Part shown: one piece after another, positions 1 to 7,722 of the stretch
Numbering within the stretch: the stretch's first letter is position 1
Layout: the number at the start of each line of letters is the position of its first letter
NCBI GenBank assembly: GCA_964585925.1
Contig: CAZPFS010000040.1
Span: 1-14,364 of the forward strand
Direction: 5' to 3'
Source of the DNA: JAAZLS01 sp964585925
GTDB taxonomy: Bacteria > Bacillota > Dethiobacteria > DTU022
Length of the DNA: 14,364 bases
Position numbers and translations under genes: made by a program
Notes under the pieces: model-generated
The model's input: only the letters and a program-made list of their open reading frames with translations
What the model was told of the DNA's origin: nothing
The model's database searches: none

Positions 1-72
1 TAGCCAGGAATACCTTATTTTTAAAGATTTATTTGCTGTTCAGCAGACCCTAAATACCTATGTGTCAAAGCG

Positions 73-97
73 TGTCGGTGGAACCGTCCCAGCGACA
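73..97. repeat. Imperfect palindrome containing GAACCGTCCC
   Basis: Arms TGTCGGTGG (73-81) and CCAGCGACA (89-97) pair with one mismatch around a 7-base loop. The hairpin lies just downstream of the minus-strand envelope-stress operon. Neither side carries a T tract, so it is a poor intrinsic terminator. GAACCGTCCC (81-90) recurs inverted at 14311-14320. Such GGGACGGTTC sequences resemble REP-type repeats that are common between Firmicute genes, but assignment to that class is from memory and not tested. Bases 1-72 hold nothing else I can recognise. Confidence 0.4.
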
Positions 98-118
98 ATC
101 TCCATGAGCTGTGGTGAC

Positions 119-1057
119 TTATGGGCGCAGGTTTGCCTCAATAAAATCGTCGCTGAAAACGGTCAGCGGCCAGCGCCCTTCCCTTATTTTGATCTCACCG
201 TTGATTTTTTCGTGTATTTCCCGGTCGGGATTTTCTCCCCGGGTGTACTTCCAGTCCATGTTGCCGGCCAGGTTGTCTTTTCTCCAGGGGACGGTGCCCG
301 TAAGGGTCAAATTCAGATCCGGAACCAGATTGATTTTGACCGGTCCCGCATTTTCGATGGACCAGGGGGCAGAAAGGGAATCGAGATTTACCGTGAAATG
401 GCCCCCATATTCGGAACCGAAGACTTCCAAAGGGGTCTCGGCGGGCACGAAAACCGTCCGGCGGGAGTAATCACCGCCCTGCCTGAAAGCATTTCCTTTC
501 CCCGGAACCCGGCCAATGTGCACGTAAAGCATATCCCCCACCGTGTTTGTTTCAGCCACGCTTTGCCGGGCCAGGTTTTTGGCCTCTTCGATCTGAACCG
601 CCTGGATGGTGGCCTGCCCCAGGATGGAGAGTTTTTCTCCGGGGGTGCTGCGGATCTCCAGGGACTCGGCTTGAGATGAGATGATCACTTTTTTGATCCC
701 GGCCAGATCTGCCTCTTGCTCGGGCAAGGCGCAGTTATATTCCGACATGGTGATCGCCTCCCGGATCTGCGGGATCACGCCGCTGTAGGAGAGGCTGTAG
801 CTGCCCAGGCAGAAGAAAAACAAAACAATCATCATGAATATGGACCAGCCGTCGTATTTAAGTTTGAACTGTTCGTTCTTTATCAGAAAACTTGCCGCCA
901 GGATCTCCGCTCCCAGCAAAATCAGCGCCAGGGGCCACCAGGTGATCACCAGATCCAGCGCCCTAAGTGTTCCCCCGAGGCGTTCGATGATCAGCCCTAC
1001 CCCGAGGAGGATGAGGATCAGACCCATGGAAAAAGAACCGATTCGCCACTGCCTCAT
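119..1057 (-). CDS. LiaF-like membrane protein with C-terminal adhesin-like (DUF4097-type) domain
   Basis: A 312-residue protein. The N-terminal ~95 residues hold three hydrophobic segments (about 5-24, 36-52 and 70-92) with the pattern of the LiaF/DUF5668 transmembrane domain, including a WWPLALILLG motif. The remainder, from about residue 115, is a beta-rich extracytoplasmic region like the toast-rack/DUF4097 domain of LiaF and LiaG-type proteins. In Bacillus, LiaF restrains an envelope-stress two-component system. Here the partner is instead an ECF sigma/anti-sigma pair in the same operon, so a role in sensing or damping envelope stress is inferred. The start was set at 1057 because GGAGGAGGAATAAAA precedes that ATG. 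An in-frame ATG 11 codons upstream would overlap the preceding gene and lacks a ribosome site. The ribosome site lies inside the last codons of the upstream gene, only 2 bases away, which suggests translational coupling. Confidence 0.75.
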   Translation of the reverse strand: MRQWRIGSFSMGLILILLGVGLIIERLGGTLRALDLVITWWPLALILLGAEILAASFLIKNEQFKLKYDGWSIFMMIVLFFFCLGSYSLSYSGVIPQIREAITMSEYNCALPEQEADLAGIKKVIISSQAESLEIRSTPGEKLSILGQATIQAVQIEEAKNLARQSVAETNTVGDMLYVHIGRVPGKGNAFRQGGDYSRRTVFVPAETPLEVFGSEYGGHFTVNLDSLSAPWSIENAGPVKINLVPDLNLTLTGTVPWRKDNLAGNMDWKYTRGENPDREIHEKINGEIKIREGRWPLTVFSDDFIEANLRP

Positions 1058-1059
1058 TT

Positions 1060-1659
1060 TTATTCCTCCTCCGATGCCGATTCGCTGCATTTGGCATGTT
1101 CCCCCGTCCCCCCGGTTTTCAGGGAGGGGTCAACAGTCTGCGGCGTTTCATATATTTTCTCGGTTTCCCGGCGGTTCACCGGCGGTGAAGGCTCGTCTGG
1201 CCTGGAAATTGATTTGCCCCAGGCCAGACGAATGCCTCCCAAAATCAGGAGCAGGGCCACCAAAAGGATCTTGATCATTTCTATTCTTTGGTAACCAAGC
1301 AGTTGTACCAGGGCGGGGTAGGCCAACCTATTTACAAAAATAAGGGCCCCCACTAGGATCAACGTGATGCCGATCCAGCGCTGTTTCTGAATGAGCCAGT
1401 GCCAGTCTTCATGGCGGTAGGCCCGGGACGCCTCGGGCGGCGCTCCGTCATAGCACTGCAGGGCATCAAAGAGACCGTAGAACCAGATCACCGGTATGAA
1501 CAACCCAAAGAAGGAGATATTGGTCCAGCCGGTGATAAAAATAGCCAGGCAGAAGGTCAGCATGAACATGAGACCCCTTTGCAGCCAGCCCAGGTACATG
1601 TGTCCTACTCCGGGGATGAAGGAGAGGATTACCGTGGCAAATTTACTTTTGTTGGGCAT
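1060..1659 (-). CDS. Multi-pass membrane protein of the sigma operon (TM2-like N-terminus)
   Basis: A 199-residue protein with about four to five hydrophobic segments: two near residues 7-45 with an SFIPGVGHMYLGW motif recalling TM2-domain proteins, one around 48-70, one around 95-118 and one around 126-146. A charged, proline-rich cytoplasmic-looking tail of about 50 residues ends in EEE. No catalytic motif is visible. It lies between the anti-sigma factor (11-base gap) and the LiaF-like gene (2-base gap), so it is probably part of the same envelope-stress module, perhaps as a partner of either membrane protein. The start ATG has a clear AGGAGG seven bases upstream. Biochemical function is not recognisable. 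The TM2 relation is only a resemblance of the first hairpin. Confidence 0.7.
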   Translation of the reverse strand: MPNKSKFATVILSFIPGVGHMYLGWLQRGLMFMLTFCLAIFITGWTNISFFGLFIPVIWFYGLFDALQCYDGAPPEASRAYRHEDWHWLIQKQRWIGITLILVGALIFVNRLAYPALVQLLGYQRIEMIKILLVALLLILGGIRLAWGKSISRPDEPSPPVNRRETEKIYETPQTVDPSLKTGGTGEHAKCSESASEEE

Positions 1660-1670
1660 TCTAATTCCTC

Positions 1671-2117
1671 CTATCTCTCTTTAAGTTTTTCGAACCTGGC
1701 CCGGGCGTTTTCCAGCATGCGATCGGTGTCCCAGCAGGCTGCCTTCTCCAAGGCCTGGGAGATTTGCCCCGTCTCGGCAAAGATCCCCGCTATTTCCCGG
1801 GTGCATAGATTGAACATGCCGCTACTCATCAGGACCAGGGTGATCGCGGCGGCTACAGTATAGTTGAACAGGGAGCGAGCGCGCCCTTTTTTGTGAGGCT
1901 CTTCCTTCCTTTCCCCGATAATCAAGGCAACCCGGGCGTTAAAATCCGGCGGCAGCAGCGTCTCCGCCAGGTGGATTTCCTGCCCGGAGATCAGGGCCAG
2001 GTAGTTGTGCAGGCAGCGGTCGCATACCGCCAGGTGATCTTCCATCAGGCGGCGCTGTTCTTCATCGAGCCGCCCCCTCCGGTACAAAATCCAGGCTTCG
2101 CTATCAAAGTGCTTCAA
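1671..2117 (-). CDS. Anti-sigma factor with zinc-finger (zf-HC2) domain and one transmembrane helix
   Basis: A 148-residue protein. The N-terminal region shows the zinc-binding anti-sigma signature His28-x3-Cys32-x2-Cys35, preceded by a His at position 3, as in RsiW/RsrA-type ZAS domains. A single hydrophobic segment (about 84-101) anchors it in the membrane, followed by a short extracytoplasmic region with two cysteines (105 and 128). Proteins of this family hold their cognate ECF sigma factor inactive at the membrane until a signal triggers release. The partner is evidently the sigma factor immediately upstream. Its start codon is TTG, directly after the sigma gene's TAA with no spacer, and AGGAGGGG lies at proper distance upstream. 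This arrangement ensures coupled synthesis of the pair. Confidence 0.88.
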   Translation of the reverse strand: MKHFDSEAWILYRRGRLDEEQRRLMEDHLAVCDRCLHNYLALISGQEIHLAETLLPPDFNARVALIIGERKEEPHKKGRARSLFNYTVAAAITLVLMSSGMFNLCTREIAGIFAETGQISQALEKAACWDTDRMLENARARFEKLKER

Positions 2118-2654
2118 TTACAGCCCCTCCTTGAATTCACACCTTAAGATTTTCCGGGCGCGGTAGAGACGTGATTCCACGGTTTTTACACTAACCCCTG
2201 TTTCGTCGGCCAACTGGCGGTAACTTTTTCCCTCCAGCAGGTAACCGGTCATGGTGGTGCGGTAAGGCGGGGGCAGGGTTCGCAGAAGGGAGCTCAGGCG
2301 ATCTGTTTCGGCCCGGCCCAAATACTCATCTTCCGCGGAGAGGGTGCAGCCGGGGCAAGGTTCACCCGGGGCATCATGAAGAGGTTCCTCCTGGCGCCGT
2401 TCCCGTTGTCGGCGCCAATCGATGGCCTTGCGGGTGGCGATGCGGGCCAGCCAAAATTTCAGGTTGCCGCCGCGGTAATCGCCAAGAGAGCGGTAGACCT
2501 GCCAGAAGGTTTCCTGCAGCACATCCTGGGCTCCGGCGGGATCTTGAACCACAGGCAGGATCGCCGCCATCAGGTATGCTTTGTATTGATCAACGAGTTC
2601 CGTAAACGCTTCTTCATCGCCGGCGCCGGCTCTCTTTATCCACTCTGGGTTCAA
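2118..2654 (-). CDS. ECF-type RNA polymerase sigma factor
   Basis: A 178-residue sigma-70 family protein of ECF size. Region 2 spans about residues 14-82, including DVLQETFWQVYRSL and a WLARIATRKAIDWRR stretch typical of regions 2.3-2.4. Region 4 spans about 118-172, with a helix-turn-helix around SYRQLADETGVSVKTVESRLYRARK. The linker contains a Cys-Pro-Gly-Cys. It should direct RNA polymerase to promoters of its regulon, probably including this operon, under control of the membrane anti-sigma factor encoded next. The start is TTG with GGGAGGGG five bases upstream, and no in-frame ATG offers a full region 2. The 83-base gap upstream, behind the kinase gene, could carry an autoregulated promoter, but I could not identify a convincing one. 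Subgroup assignment (SigW-like) is only an impression. Confidence 0.92.
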   Translation of the reverse strand: MNPEWIKRAGAGDEEAFTELVDQYKAYLMAAILPVVQDPAGAQDVLQETFWQVYRSLGDYRGGNLKFWLARIATRKAIDWRRQRERRQEEPLHDAPGEPCPGCTLSAEDEYLGRAETDRLSSLLRTLPPPYRTTMTGYLLEGKSYRQLADETGVSVKTVESRLYRARKILRCEFKEGL

Positions 2655-2737
2655 GGATTCCCCTCCCTTTTTGCCCCCCTGATATAAGACGAATGAAAAG
2701 GCAAGATCCCTGCAATATGTTTACGGACAAAAGTAAT

Positions 2738-4426
2738 TTATAGCTGGAAGTAGCATGAATGGCCGATAAATTCCCTGAGAATGGAATTGGAGGGAACCTC
2801 GTTGGGATCCAGCGGCTGGAAAAATGAGAGAAATGCAAGCAGCCGCTTGGCAGTGATGTATTCCGGCTGGGAGCGGTCAATCTCGAGCAGCAGGGAAGTG
2901 GCCTGGTTTTTGATTACCGCCAGTTCGTAAACCAGGGCGGAATTGAACATGACATCCGCCTCCTCCTGAAGGCAAAAGACATTGCGTTCTTCGCCACGTC
3001 GCACCGAGGGCCATTGACGTATGGTTTCCAGAGCGGGGTTGCCGCGAAACTGGGTATCCCTGATGATTCTTCTCAGCAGGCGGGTGTCGGTGGTGTGGAT
3101 CCGGGTGTACCGGTCGATGTTCAGTGCAGTCAGCGCCGAAATATAAATTTTGAATTTCTGGTGACGGGGAATGGAACTGGTCAGGGTTTCGTTTAAGGCG
3201 TGTATTCCTTCAATTATTACAGGTTGGTCTTTTTCCGGTTTGATAGTTTTGCCGCGGTATTCTCTTTTGCCGGTGGCGAAATTGAAGGTCGGTATTTCCA
3301 CCTCTTCCCCTTGAATCAGGTGCAATAGCTGTTTGTTAAAAAGCGGCAGATCCAGTGCTTCGATATGCTCGAAATCCGGATTGTTTGATTCATCCAGGGG
3401 TGTATGTTCCCGGTCCACAAAATAATCGTCAATGGATACCGGCAGCGGGCGCAGCCCGTTAACCAGCAGTTGGGTTCGCAGGCGCTGGGCAAAGGTAGTT
3501 TTACCGGAGGAGGAGGGCCCGGCAATGAGGATCACTTTGATATCCCCGCCATGCTCGACGATCATATCGGCAATCTGGGCGATTTTTTTTTCGTGCAGCG
3601 CTTCTGCCACTCGCACCATCTCGGGACCCCGGCCTTTTTTCACCAGTCGGTTCATGGCTCCCACCGTATCAAAACCGAGGATATGGCCCCAATGTTCTGC
3701 CTCCCGGAAAATGCCGAACAGCTTTTTTTGCTCCACAAAAGGGGCCACTTTTAACGGATCCCGTTCATCGGGAAATTTTAGGACCAGGCCCGGCGGGTAA
3801 TATTGCAGCCCGAATGTGCCCAGCACCCCGGTATGTGTTACCTGGTAACCGTGCAGAGTATTCCACCTTCCACCGATGGAGTAAAGTCCGAGGTAATCCC
3901 TGGACCGGTTTTCAAGAAGGGCCACCTTGTCTGTATATCCCTGGAGGCCGAATACCTGCTTTGCCTCCGAAAGGGAGGCCAGTCTCTTTTTAATCGGCAG
4001 GTCTGCTTTTACCAACTGACGCATTTTTTTTTCAATGACGGCTACGTCGTCTGGAGAGAGCGCCGGTTCTTTTCTGATCTCACAATAGAGTCCCCTGCCC
4101 AGGGAATGCTCCACCGAAATCACCGCATCGGGAAAAAGCTCATGAATCGCCTCGATCAATAGAAAAGCAAGGCTGCGCTGATAAATGCGGCGTCCTTCCG
4201 ATTCCGTCAGGTCCAGAAAATACACCATGCCGACCGGTTTCTCCAGGGTAGCAGAAAGTTCAAACAGCCTATTATCCACGACTGCGGCTACAATGGGAGC
4301 CGCATGATGGCTCTGAACGGCCCTGCTTATTTCCAGCAGGCTGCTTCCCTCCTCTGCGGGAACGGATATGTTTTCCCCGCCCGGCAATTTTACCCGAACC
4401 GTCTTTGTCGGCGCTCTGTCTGTCAT
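2738..4426 (-). CDS. TGS-domain uridine-kinase-family nucleoside kinase
   Basis: A protein of about 562 residues. Residues ~8-70 form a TGS-like domain and the following ~130 residues resemble the second additional domain of threonyl-tRNA synthetases. The C-terminal half (about 295-500) is a P-loop kinase of the uridine kinase/phosphoribulokinase class, with Walker A GPSSSGKTT (about 303-311), SIDDYF (about 331-336) and VIIEGIHALNE as Walker-B-like segment. This fusion is recurrent in Clostridia and Thermotoga and is annotated as nucleoside kinase. The substrate is inferred from the family, and phosphorylation of uridine or a related nucleoside is likely. A TTG one codon upstream of the chosen ATG (4426) would give a 563-residue form; AGGGGA fits the ATG better. 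The gene is divergent from nnr and lies 83 bases upstream of the sigma operon on the same strand. Confidence 0.85.
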   Translation of the reverse strand: MTDRAPTKTVRVKLPGGENISVPAEEGSSLLEISRAVQSHHAAPIVAAVVDNRLFELSATLEKPVGMVYFLDLTESEGRRIYQRSLAFLLIEAIHELFPDAVISVEHSLGRGLYCEIRKEPALSPDDVAVIEKKMRQLVKADLPIKKRLASLSEAKQVFGLQGYTDKVALLENRSRDYLGLYSIGGRWNTLHGYQVTHTGVLGTFGLQYYPPGLVLKFPDERDPLKVAPFVEQKKLFGIFREAEHWGHILGFDTVGAMNRLVKKGRGPEMVRVAEALHEKKIAQIADMIVEHGGDIKVILIAGPSSSGKTTFAQRLRTQLLVNGLRPLPVSIDDYFVDREHTPLDESNNPDFEHIEALDLPLFNKQLLHLIQGEEVEIPTFNFATGKREYRGKTIKPEKDQPVIIEGIHALNETLTSSIPRHQKFKIYISALTALNIDRYTRIHTTDTRLLRRIIRDTQFRGNPALETIRQWPSVRRGEERNVFCLQEEADVMFNSALVYELAVIKNQATSLLLEIDRSQPEYITAKRLLAFLSFFQPLDPNEVPSNSILREFIGHSCYFQL

Positions 4427-4481
4427 CAAATCCCCTTTTCAGAATATCATTGATCAAAAATTATTACCGTGGTGGTCTGTT

Positions 4482-4510
4482 TTGGCGATCATATCCCCAT
4501 AATATATGAT
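4482..4510 (+). promoter_or_regulatory. Candidate sigma-A promoter of nnr
   Basis: TTGGCG (4482-4487) and TATGAT (4505-4510) are separated by 17 bases, four and five matches of six to the vegetative consensus. Transcription would start near 4517, leaving a leader of about 110 bases before the GTG start of nnr at 4629. The rest of the 199-base divergent region (4427-4628) must also hold the kinase promoter on the other strand, which I could not place confidently. Confidence 0.55.
4488..4510. promoter_or_regulatory. Inverted repeat covering the nnr promoter spacer and -10 box
   Basis: ATCATAT (4488-4494) and ATATGAT (4504-4510) are perfect 7-base inverted arms separated by 9 bases. The right arm includes the -10 hexamer of the nnr promoter candidate. 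The position suits a repressor operator. The AT-rich composition makes chance occurrence possible, and no regulator gene is adjacent. Confidence 0.3.
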
Positions 4511-4533
4511 AGACCGGGTATATTCAACGGGTG

Positions 4534-4571
4534 AAGGTTTTCAATCTCAAAACAGGAAACAGGAAAACCTT
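4534..4571 (+). other. Stem-loop in the nnr leader
   Basis: AAGGTTTTC (4534-4542) and GAAAACCTT (4563-4571) form a perfect 9-base stem with a 20-base A-rich loop, inside the predicted untranslated leader of nnr. No T tract follows, so it is not an intrinsic terminator. It matches no riboswitch class I know. A role in mRNA stability or regulation is possible but unsupported. Confidence 0.35.
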
Positions 4572-4628
4572 GGTAGAACCTAACATGGATAACCTGAATC
4601 ATATCACCAAAGATGGGGGGGATTGTAG

Positions 4629-6266
4629 GTGAAAGTGCTTACCGCGGCTGCAATGAGGGAGGCGGATCGCCGGACAGTGGGGGAACTGGGGCTGCCGGGG
4701 GCGGTGCTGATGGAAAATGCCGGTCTGAGGGTAGCAGAGGCGGCGTTGGTGCTGAACCCCCGCCATGGAAAAGTGGTAATTGTGGCCGGTCCGGGGAACA
4801 ATGGCGGTGACGGGGCGGTGGCGGCCAGGCATTTAAGCCGGGCCGGACTCGAAGTTTCCCTGTGGGCGACCCAGCGCCCGGAACAGTACCGGGGAGAGGC
4901 TGGGAACAATTTCAGATATTTGAGTAATAGCGGGGTAAGTTGGCTGCATATATTTGAAGATAAAGGGCTTTCGTCTTTTCGGACAGATCTGGAGGGGGCC
5001 GTCCTGGTGGTGGATGCCCTGCTGGGAACGGGGACCGGCCGCCCGGTGGAAGGCCTGTTGGCGGAGATCATAAATTTCATCAATGGGCAGAAAGCACCCG
5101 TGCTGGCGGTTGATATCCCTTCGGGGATCAATGCCGACACCGGTCGGATGATGGGCGTTGCCGTCAGAGCCCACTGGACGGTTACCCTGGCTTTTCCCAA
5201 ACAGGGGCTGTTTCTTTTTCCGGGAGCGGAGTTGGCCGGGCGGATCTCTATCGCTGACATACATATCCCCGCCAGCCTGGTGGAACAGGTCGGGACCGAA
5301 CTGATTACTGCGGAGCAGGTCAGGAAATACCTGCCGCCCCGCCCAATTGATTCTCACAAAGGGAGTTTCGGGCGGGTGCTGCTCTGGGCGGGCTCCCCGG
5401 GAATGACCGGGGCGGCGGCTCTGGCCGGCAAGGCGGCCTTGCGGGGGGGAGCGGGGCTGGTCTATCTGGCTGCGCCACCAACGATCAGAGCAGTGCTGGA
5501 ATCAAAGCTGGAAGAGGTAATCGTCAGGGGAATACGATCAATAGATGATGAAGAGGAGCGTGCGGCCTCCGAACAGGAGACAACCTGCCCGGAGGCCGCC
5601 GCGGATTTACTGACACTGGCTGATGATTGCCAGGTGTTAGCCGCCGGCCCGGGGCTGAGCCCCTCTCCCGGCGCTGCCAGGACGCTCAGACGGATCATCC
5701 GGGAGTGCCCCGTGCCCCTGGTTTTGGATGCCGGGGCGCTGGAGATGCTCTCCGGCAACCCGGGGGTTCTGGGAGAAGCCCGACCGCCGGTGGTGATCAC
5801 CCCCCATCCCGGGGAAATGGCCGGCCTGACCGGGTTGAGCACAGCCGAGGTTCAAGATTCCCGCCTGGATCTGGCCCGCCGGTGCGCGATGAACTGGCGC
5901 TGCACGGTAGTTCTGAAGGGCGCCAGGACAATTGTGGCCACTCCGGATGGGAAGGCCTGTTTCAACCCTACCGGCAGCCCTTCACTGGCTACCGCCGGGG
6001 CGGGGGACCTGTTAACCGGTCTGATCGCCGCCCTGATCGCCCAGGGGCTTGCGGCGGAGAAGGCGGCCCGGATCGGGGTTTATCTGCATGGGCTGGCCGG
6101 GGATCTGCTTCCTGACCGGGGGGCGGCTGCCGGGGATCTTTTAACCAATTTTGCCCGGGCTTTTGAGCTGGTGGAAGAAGAAAATTCGGCGCCTTCTATT
6201 TTTTTAGGCCCCTTTCACCGGTTGATCCGGCCCGAACCTGTCCGGCAGAAACAGAGGTGGATGTAA
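4629..6266 (+). CDS. nnr: Bifunctional NAD(P)HX epimerase / ADP-dependent NAD(P)HX dehydratase
   Basis: A 545-residue protein with the full two-domain architecture of Nnr, the nicotinamide nucleotide repair enzyme. The N-terminal epimerase (YjeF_N, about 1-225) shows GPGNNGGDG at 54-62 and VDIPSG at 161-166. The C-terminal dehydratase (YjeF_C/carbohydrate-kinase-like, about 228-520) shows HKGSFG at 243-248, TPHPGEM at 391-397 and the nucleotide-binding AGAGDLLTG at 456-464. The enzyme interconverts R- and S-NAD(P)HX and dehydrates the S form back to NAD(P)H in the cytoplasm. The start is GTG with GGGGGG eight bases upstream, and translation begins with the family-typical KVLTAAAMREADRRT. Length is normal, allowing for a short low-conservation insert with several Glu around 305-320 and a tail of about 25 residues. 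The LolA-like gene follows 43 bases downstream. Confidence 0.96.
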   Translation: MKVLTAAAMREADRRTVGELGLPGAVLMENAGLRVAEAALVLNPRHGKVVIVAGPGNNGGDGAVAARHLSRAGLEVSLWATQRPEQYRGEAGNNFRYLSNSGVSWLHIFEDKGLSSFRTDLEGAVLVVDALLGTGTGRPVEGLLAEIINFINGQKAPVLAVDIPSGINADTGRMMGVAVRAHWTVTLAFPKQGLFLFPGAELAGRISIADIHIPASLVEQVGTELITAEQVRKYLPPRPIDSHKGSFGRVLLWAGSPGMTGAAALAGKAALRGGAGLVYLAAPPTIRAVLESKLEEVIVRGIRSIDDEEERAASEQETTCPEAAADLLTLADDCQVLAAGPGLSPSPGAARTLRRIIRECPVPLVLDAGALEMLSGNPGVLGEARPPVVITPHPGEMAGLTGLSTAEVQDSRLDLARRCAMNWRCTVVLKGARTIVATPDGKACFNPTGSPSLATAGAGDLLTGLIAALIAQGLAAEKAARIGVYLHGLAGDLLPDRGAAAGDLLTNFARAFELVEEENSAPSIFLGPFHRLIRPEPVRQKQRWM

Positions 6267-6309
6267 TCCTCTTGGGGGAAAATATAAAGTAATAGGAGAG
6301 AAACAGGCT

Positions 6310-7014
6310 ATGTTCAGGGGTACATTCCTGGTTTTTCGGGTTACCACCCTGATTGTGCTGCTGGCGCTACTGGTGTTCGGCCTTGGCGTGGGTGGCTGGC
6401 GTATTTACCACCGCTGCTTCGCGTTTACCCCTTCGGAACAGATTCAACAGAAGCTTAAAAAAAATCTGGCCGAAATAGGGAGTTATTACCTGCGGCTTAC
6501 CTCCACTCCGGTAGGCGGCCCGGAGAAGGCCTGTTACCAGGTGGAGATCTGGGGCTCGGAAGATCAGCTGAGGGTGGAGGCCACCACCCTTGACGAGTGC
6601 GACCGGGAGGGGTTGCAGGTGGTAGTGCGCGACGGCCAACAGATCTTTTATTTTGATCCAGCCTTAAAAAAATTTTATCCCATAAAAGAGCAGATACCGG
6701 AGGATATTCCGGTGCTTACCCTGGAGGATTACGGACATAATTTGATCGACGCCGCTGAGTTCCGGCTGTTGGGGCGGGAGGATAAAACCCGCCACAGCTA
6801 TTACCTGGCTGAGGTGATTCCTCCCGAGCCCCATCGCTGCCGGTGTCTGGATAAAGTCTGGCTGGAGACGGAAAGCCTTCTTCCGGTAAGAATTGAGAGT
6901 TATGACGCCCATCTTTGCCTGCGCCAGGTGACTAGCTTTGAACAAATTATCCTCAACCCCACACTGGAGGCAGCCCTGTTTGAAGCTGATCAGCCGGCTG
7001 CGCTGGAACAGTAG
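6310..7014 (+). CDS. Membrane-anchored LolA/YdcC-like protein
   Basis: A 234-residue protein with an N-terminal hydrophobic segment (about 8-29) acting as anchor or uncleaved signal, followed by a beta-rich extracytoplasmic domain. Features such as QIFYFDPALKKFYPIKE and KVWLETESLLPVRIESYD fit the LolA-like fold of Gram-positive proteins such as YdcC and GerS. YdcC of Bacillus is sporulation-associated and GerS of Clostridioides acts in germination. Many sporeformers keep such a gene close to nnr, as I recall from Bacillus, and the arrangement here agrees. There is no lipobox: Cys36 follows RIYHR rather than an L-x-x-C. AGGAGA lies about 11 bases before the ATG. Probably co-transcribed with nnr. 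The sporulation role is inferred from family and context only. Confidence 0.65.
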   Translation: MFRGTFLVFRVTTLIVLLALLVFGLGVGGWRIYHRCFAFTPSEQIQQKLKKNLAEIGSYYLRLTSTPVGGPEKACYQVEIWGSEDQLRVEATTLDECDREGLQVVVRDGQQIFYFDPALKKFYPIKEQIPEDIPVLTLEDYGHNLIDAAEFRLLGREDKTRHSYYLAEVIPPEPHRCRCLDKVWLETESLLPVRIESYDAHLCLRQVTSFEQIILNPTLEAALFEADQPAALEQ

Positions 7015-7092
7015 GGGGGCGCGGCCTTAACCCTTTCCCACCAAGTTATCCAAGCGCCAGCCATGTCGACAGGCCCCGTGACCGGGCGGCTG

Positions 7093-7119
7093 CCATACCC
7101 CGATTGATTGTGGGTATGG
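7093..7119. other. Hairpin between convergent genes
   Basis: CCATACCC (7093-7100) and GGGTATGG (7112-7119) form a perfect 8-base stem with an 11-base loop between the stops of the plus-strand LolA-like gene and the minus-strand TasA-like gene. Neither strand has a following T tract, so at best it is a weak bidirectional terminator or an mRNA 3'-end stabiliser. Nothing else is evident in the 166-base gap. Confidence 0.35.
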
Positions 7120-7180
7120 AAATAGCTGACCCCCCTTTGACTTACAACTGCTTTCTGCAAAAATGAATGGCTTTAATTTG

Positions 7181-7648
7181 TCAATCTGTGATTGCCTCCG
7201 CTTCAATTCTGAGATCCATGCTTATATCCAGGGCAAAGACCAAACTGGGAGTGTTTTCCGGAAAACGAATCTCAAAGCTTACTTTTTCGCTTTCCTTGAT
7301 AAGGGTCAGAACTCTGCCCTGTTCCGGCATTTTTTTAAGGCCCCGCAAGCTTCCCTCATATAAAACAGTGGGGCTTTCCACCTCCAGATCAGTCCTCACC
7401 GTCACGGACAACAGATCTGCCAGAAGTAGGGCCTGGTTTTTAGTAACCCCTTCCGGTGGCTGCCAATTTGCTGTAACGAAATACTTAAGATCTTTATCGC
7501 CGGTATTTTGAACAATCGTTTCTATGGTCAAGTCGGTACCGGGAAACAGATCCGTTATACTTTCCAGCCGGGCCGGCGGATTTAATTCTATCCCCATCGC
7601 ATTTTTTGGAGTAGCCCCATATGGCGTAGCCGAATCCTGGTTGTTCAT
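7181..7648 (-). CDS. TasA/CalY-like beta-sandwich protein without signal peptide
   Basis: A 155-residue acidic protein. Residues ~18-155 show the layout of the TasA/camelysin family: a conserved ITDLFPGTDLTIETIVQNTG stretch at 31-50, then DLKYFVTA, a loop, ALLLADLLSVTVRT, TVLYEGSLRGL (94-104), and a final strand pair ending with FEIRFPENTPSLVF and a MDLRIEAEA strand. TasA and CalY form extracellular fibres or surface proteases and normally carry a SipW-processed signal peptide. Here the N-terminus is hydrophilic and Asn/Gln/Pro-rich, with no signal peptide. TasA is also known as a spore-associated protein. The start at 7648 was preferred because GGGAGATGAG lies suitably upstream; an ATG five codons earlier has a weak site. 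It is 74 bases behind the beta-helix gene, on the same strand, and probably co-transcribed with it. Family assignment is by eye. Confidence 0.6.
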   Translation of the reverse strand: MNNQDSATPYGATPKNAMGIELNPPARLESITDLFPGTDLTIETIVQNTGDKDLKYFVTANWQPPEGVTKNQALLLADLLSVTVRTDLEVESPTVLYEGSLRGLKKMPEQGRVLTLIKESEKVSFEIRFPENTPSLVFALDISMDLRIEAEAITD

Positions 7649-7722
7649 AATCTCATCTCCCATATGCTTCTTAACATGGAACCGGATCTTCTAAATTCAA
7701 AACCCTTACGCAGCCCGCATAG

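Noticed and set aside
2655..2737. Autoregulated ECF promoter in front of the sigma gene
   Set aside because: A CGTC occurs, but no AAC-type -35 at suitable spacing could be found. Not supported.
4534..4571. Riboswitch in the nnr leader
   Set aside because: There is a single stem without terminator or known consensus, which is too little to call a riboswitch.
5627..6115. Plus-strand frame of 162 codons inside nnr
   Set aside because: It is a GC-rich shadow frame of nnr, whose own product matches the Nnr family along its full length.
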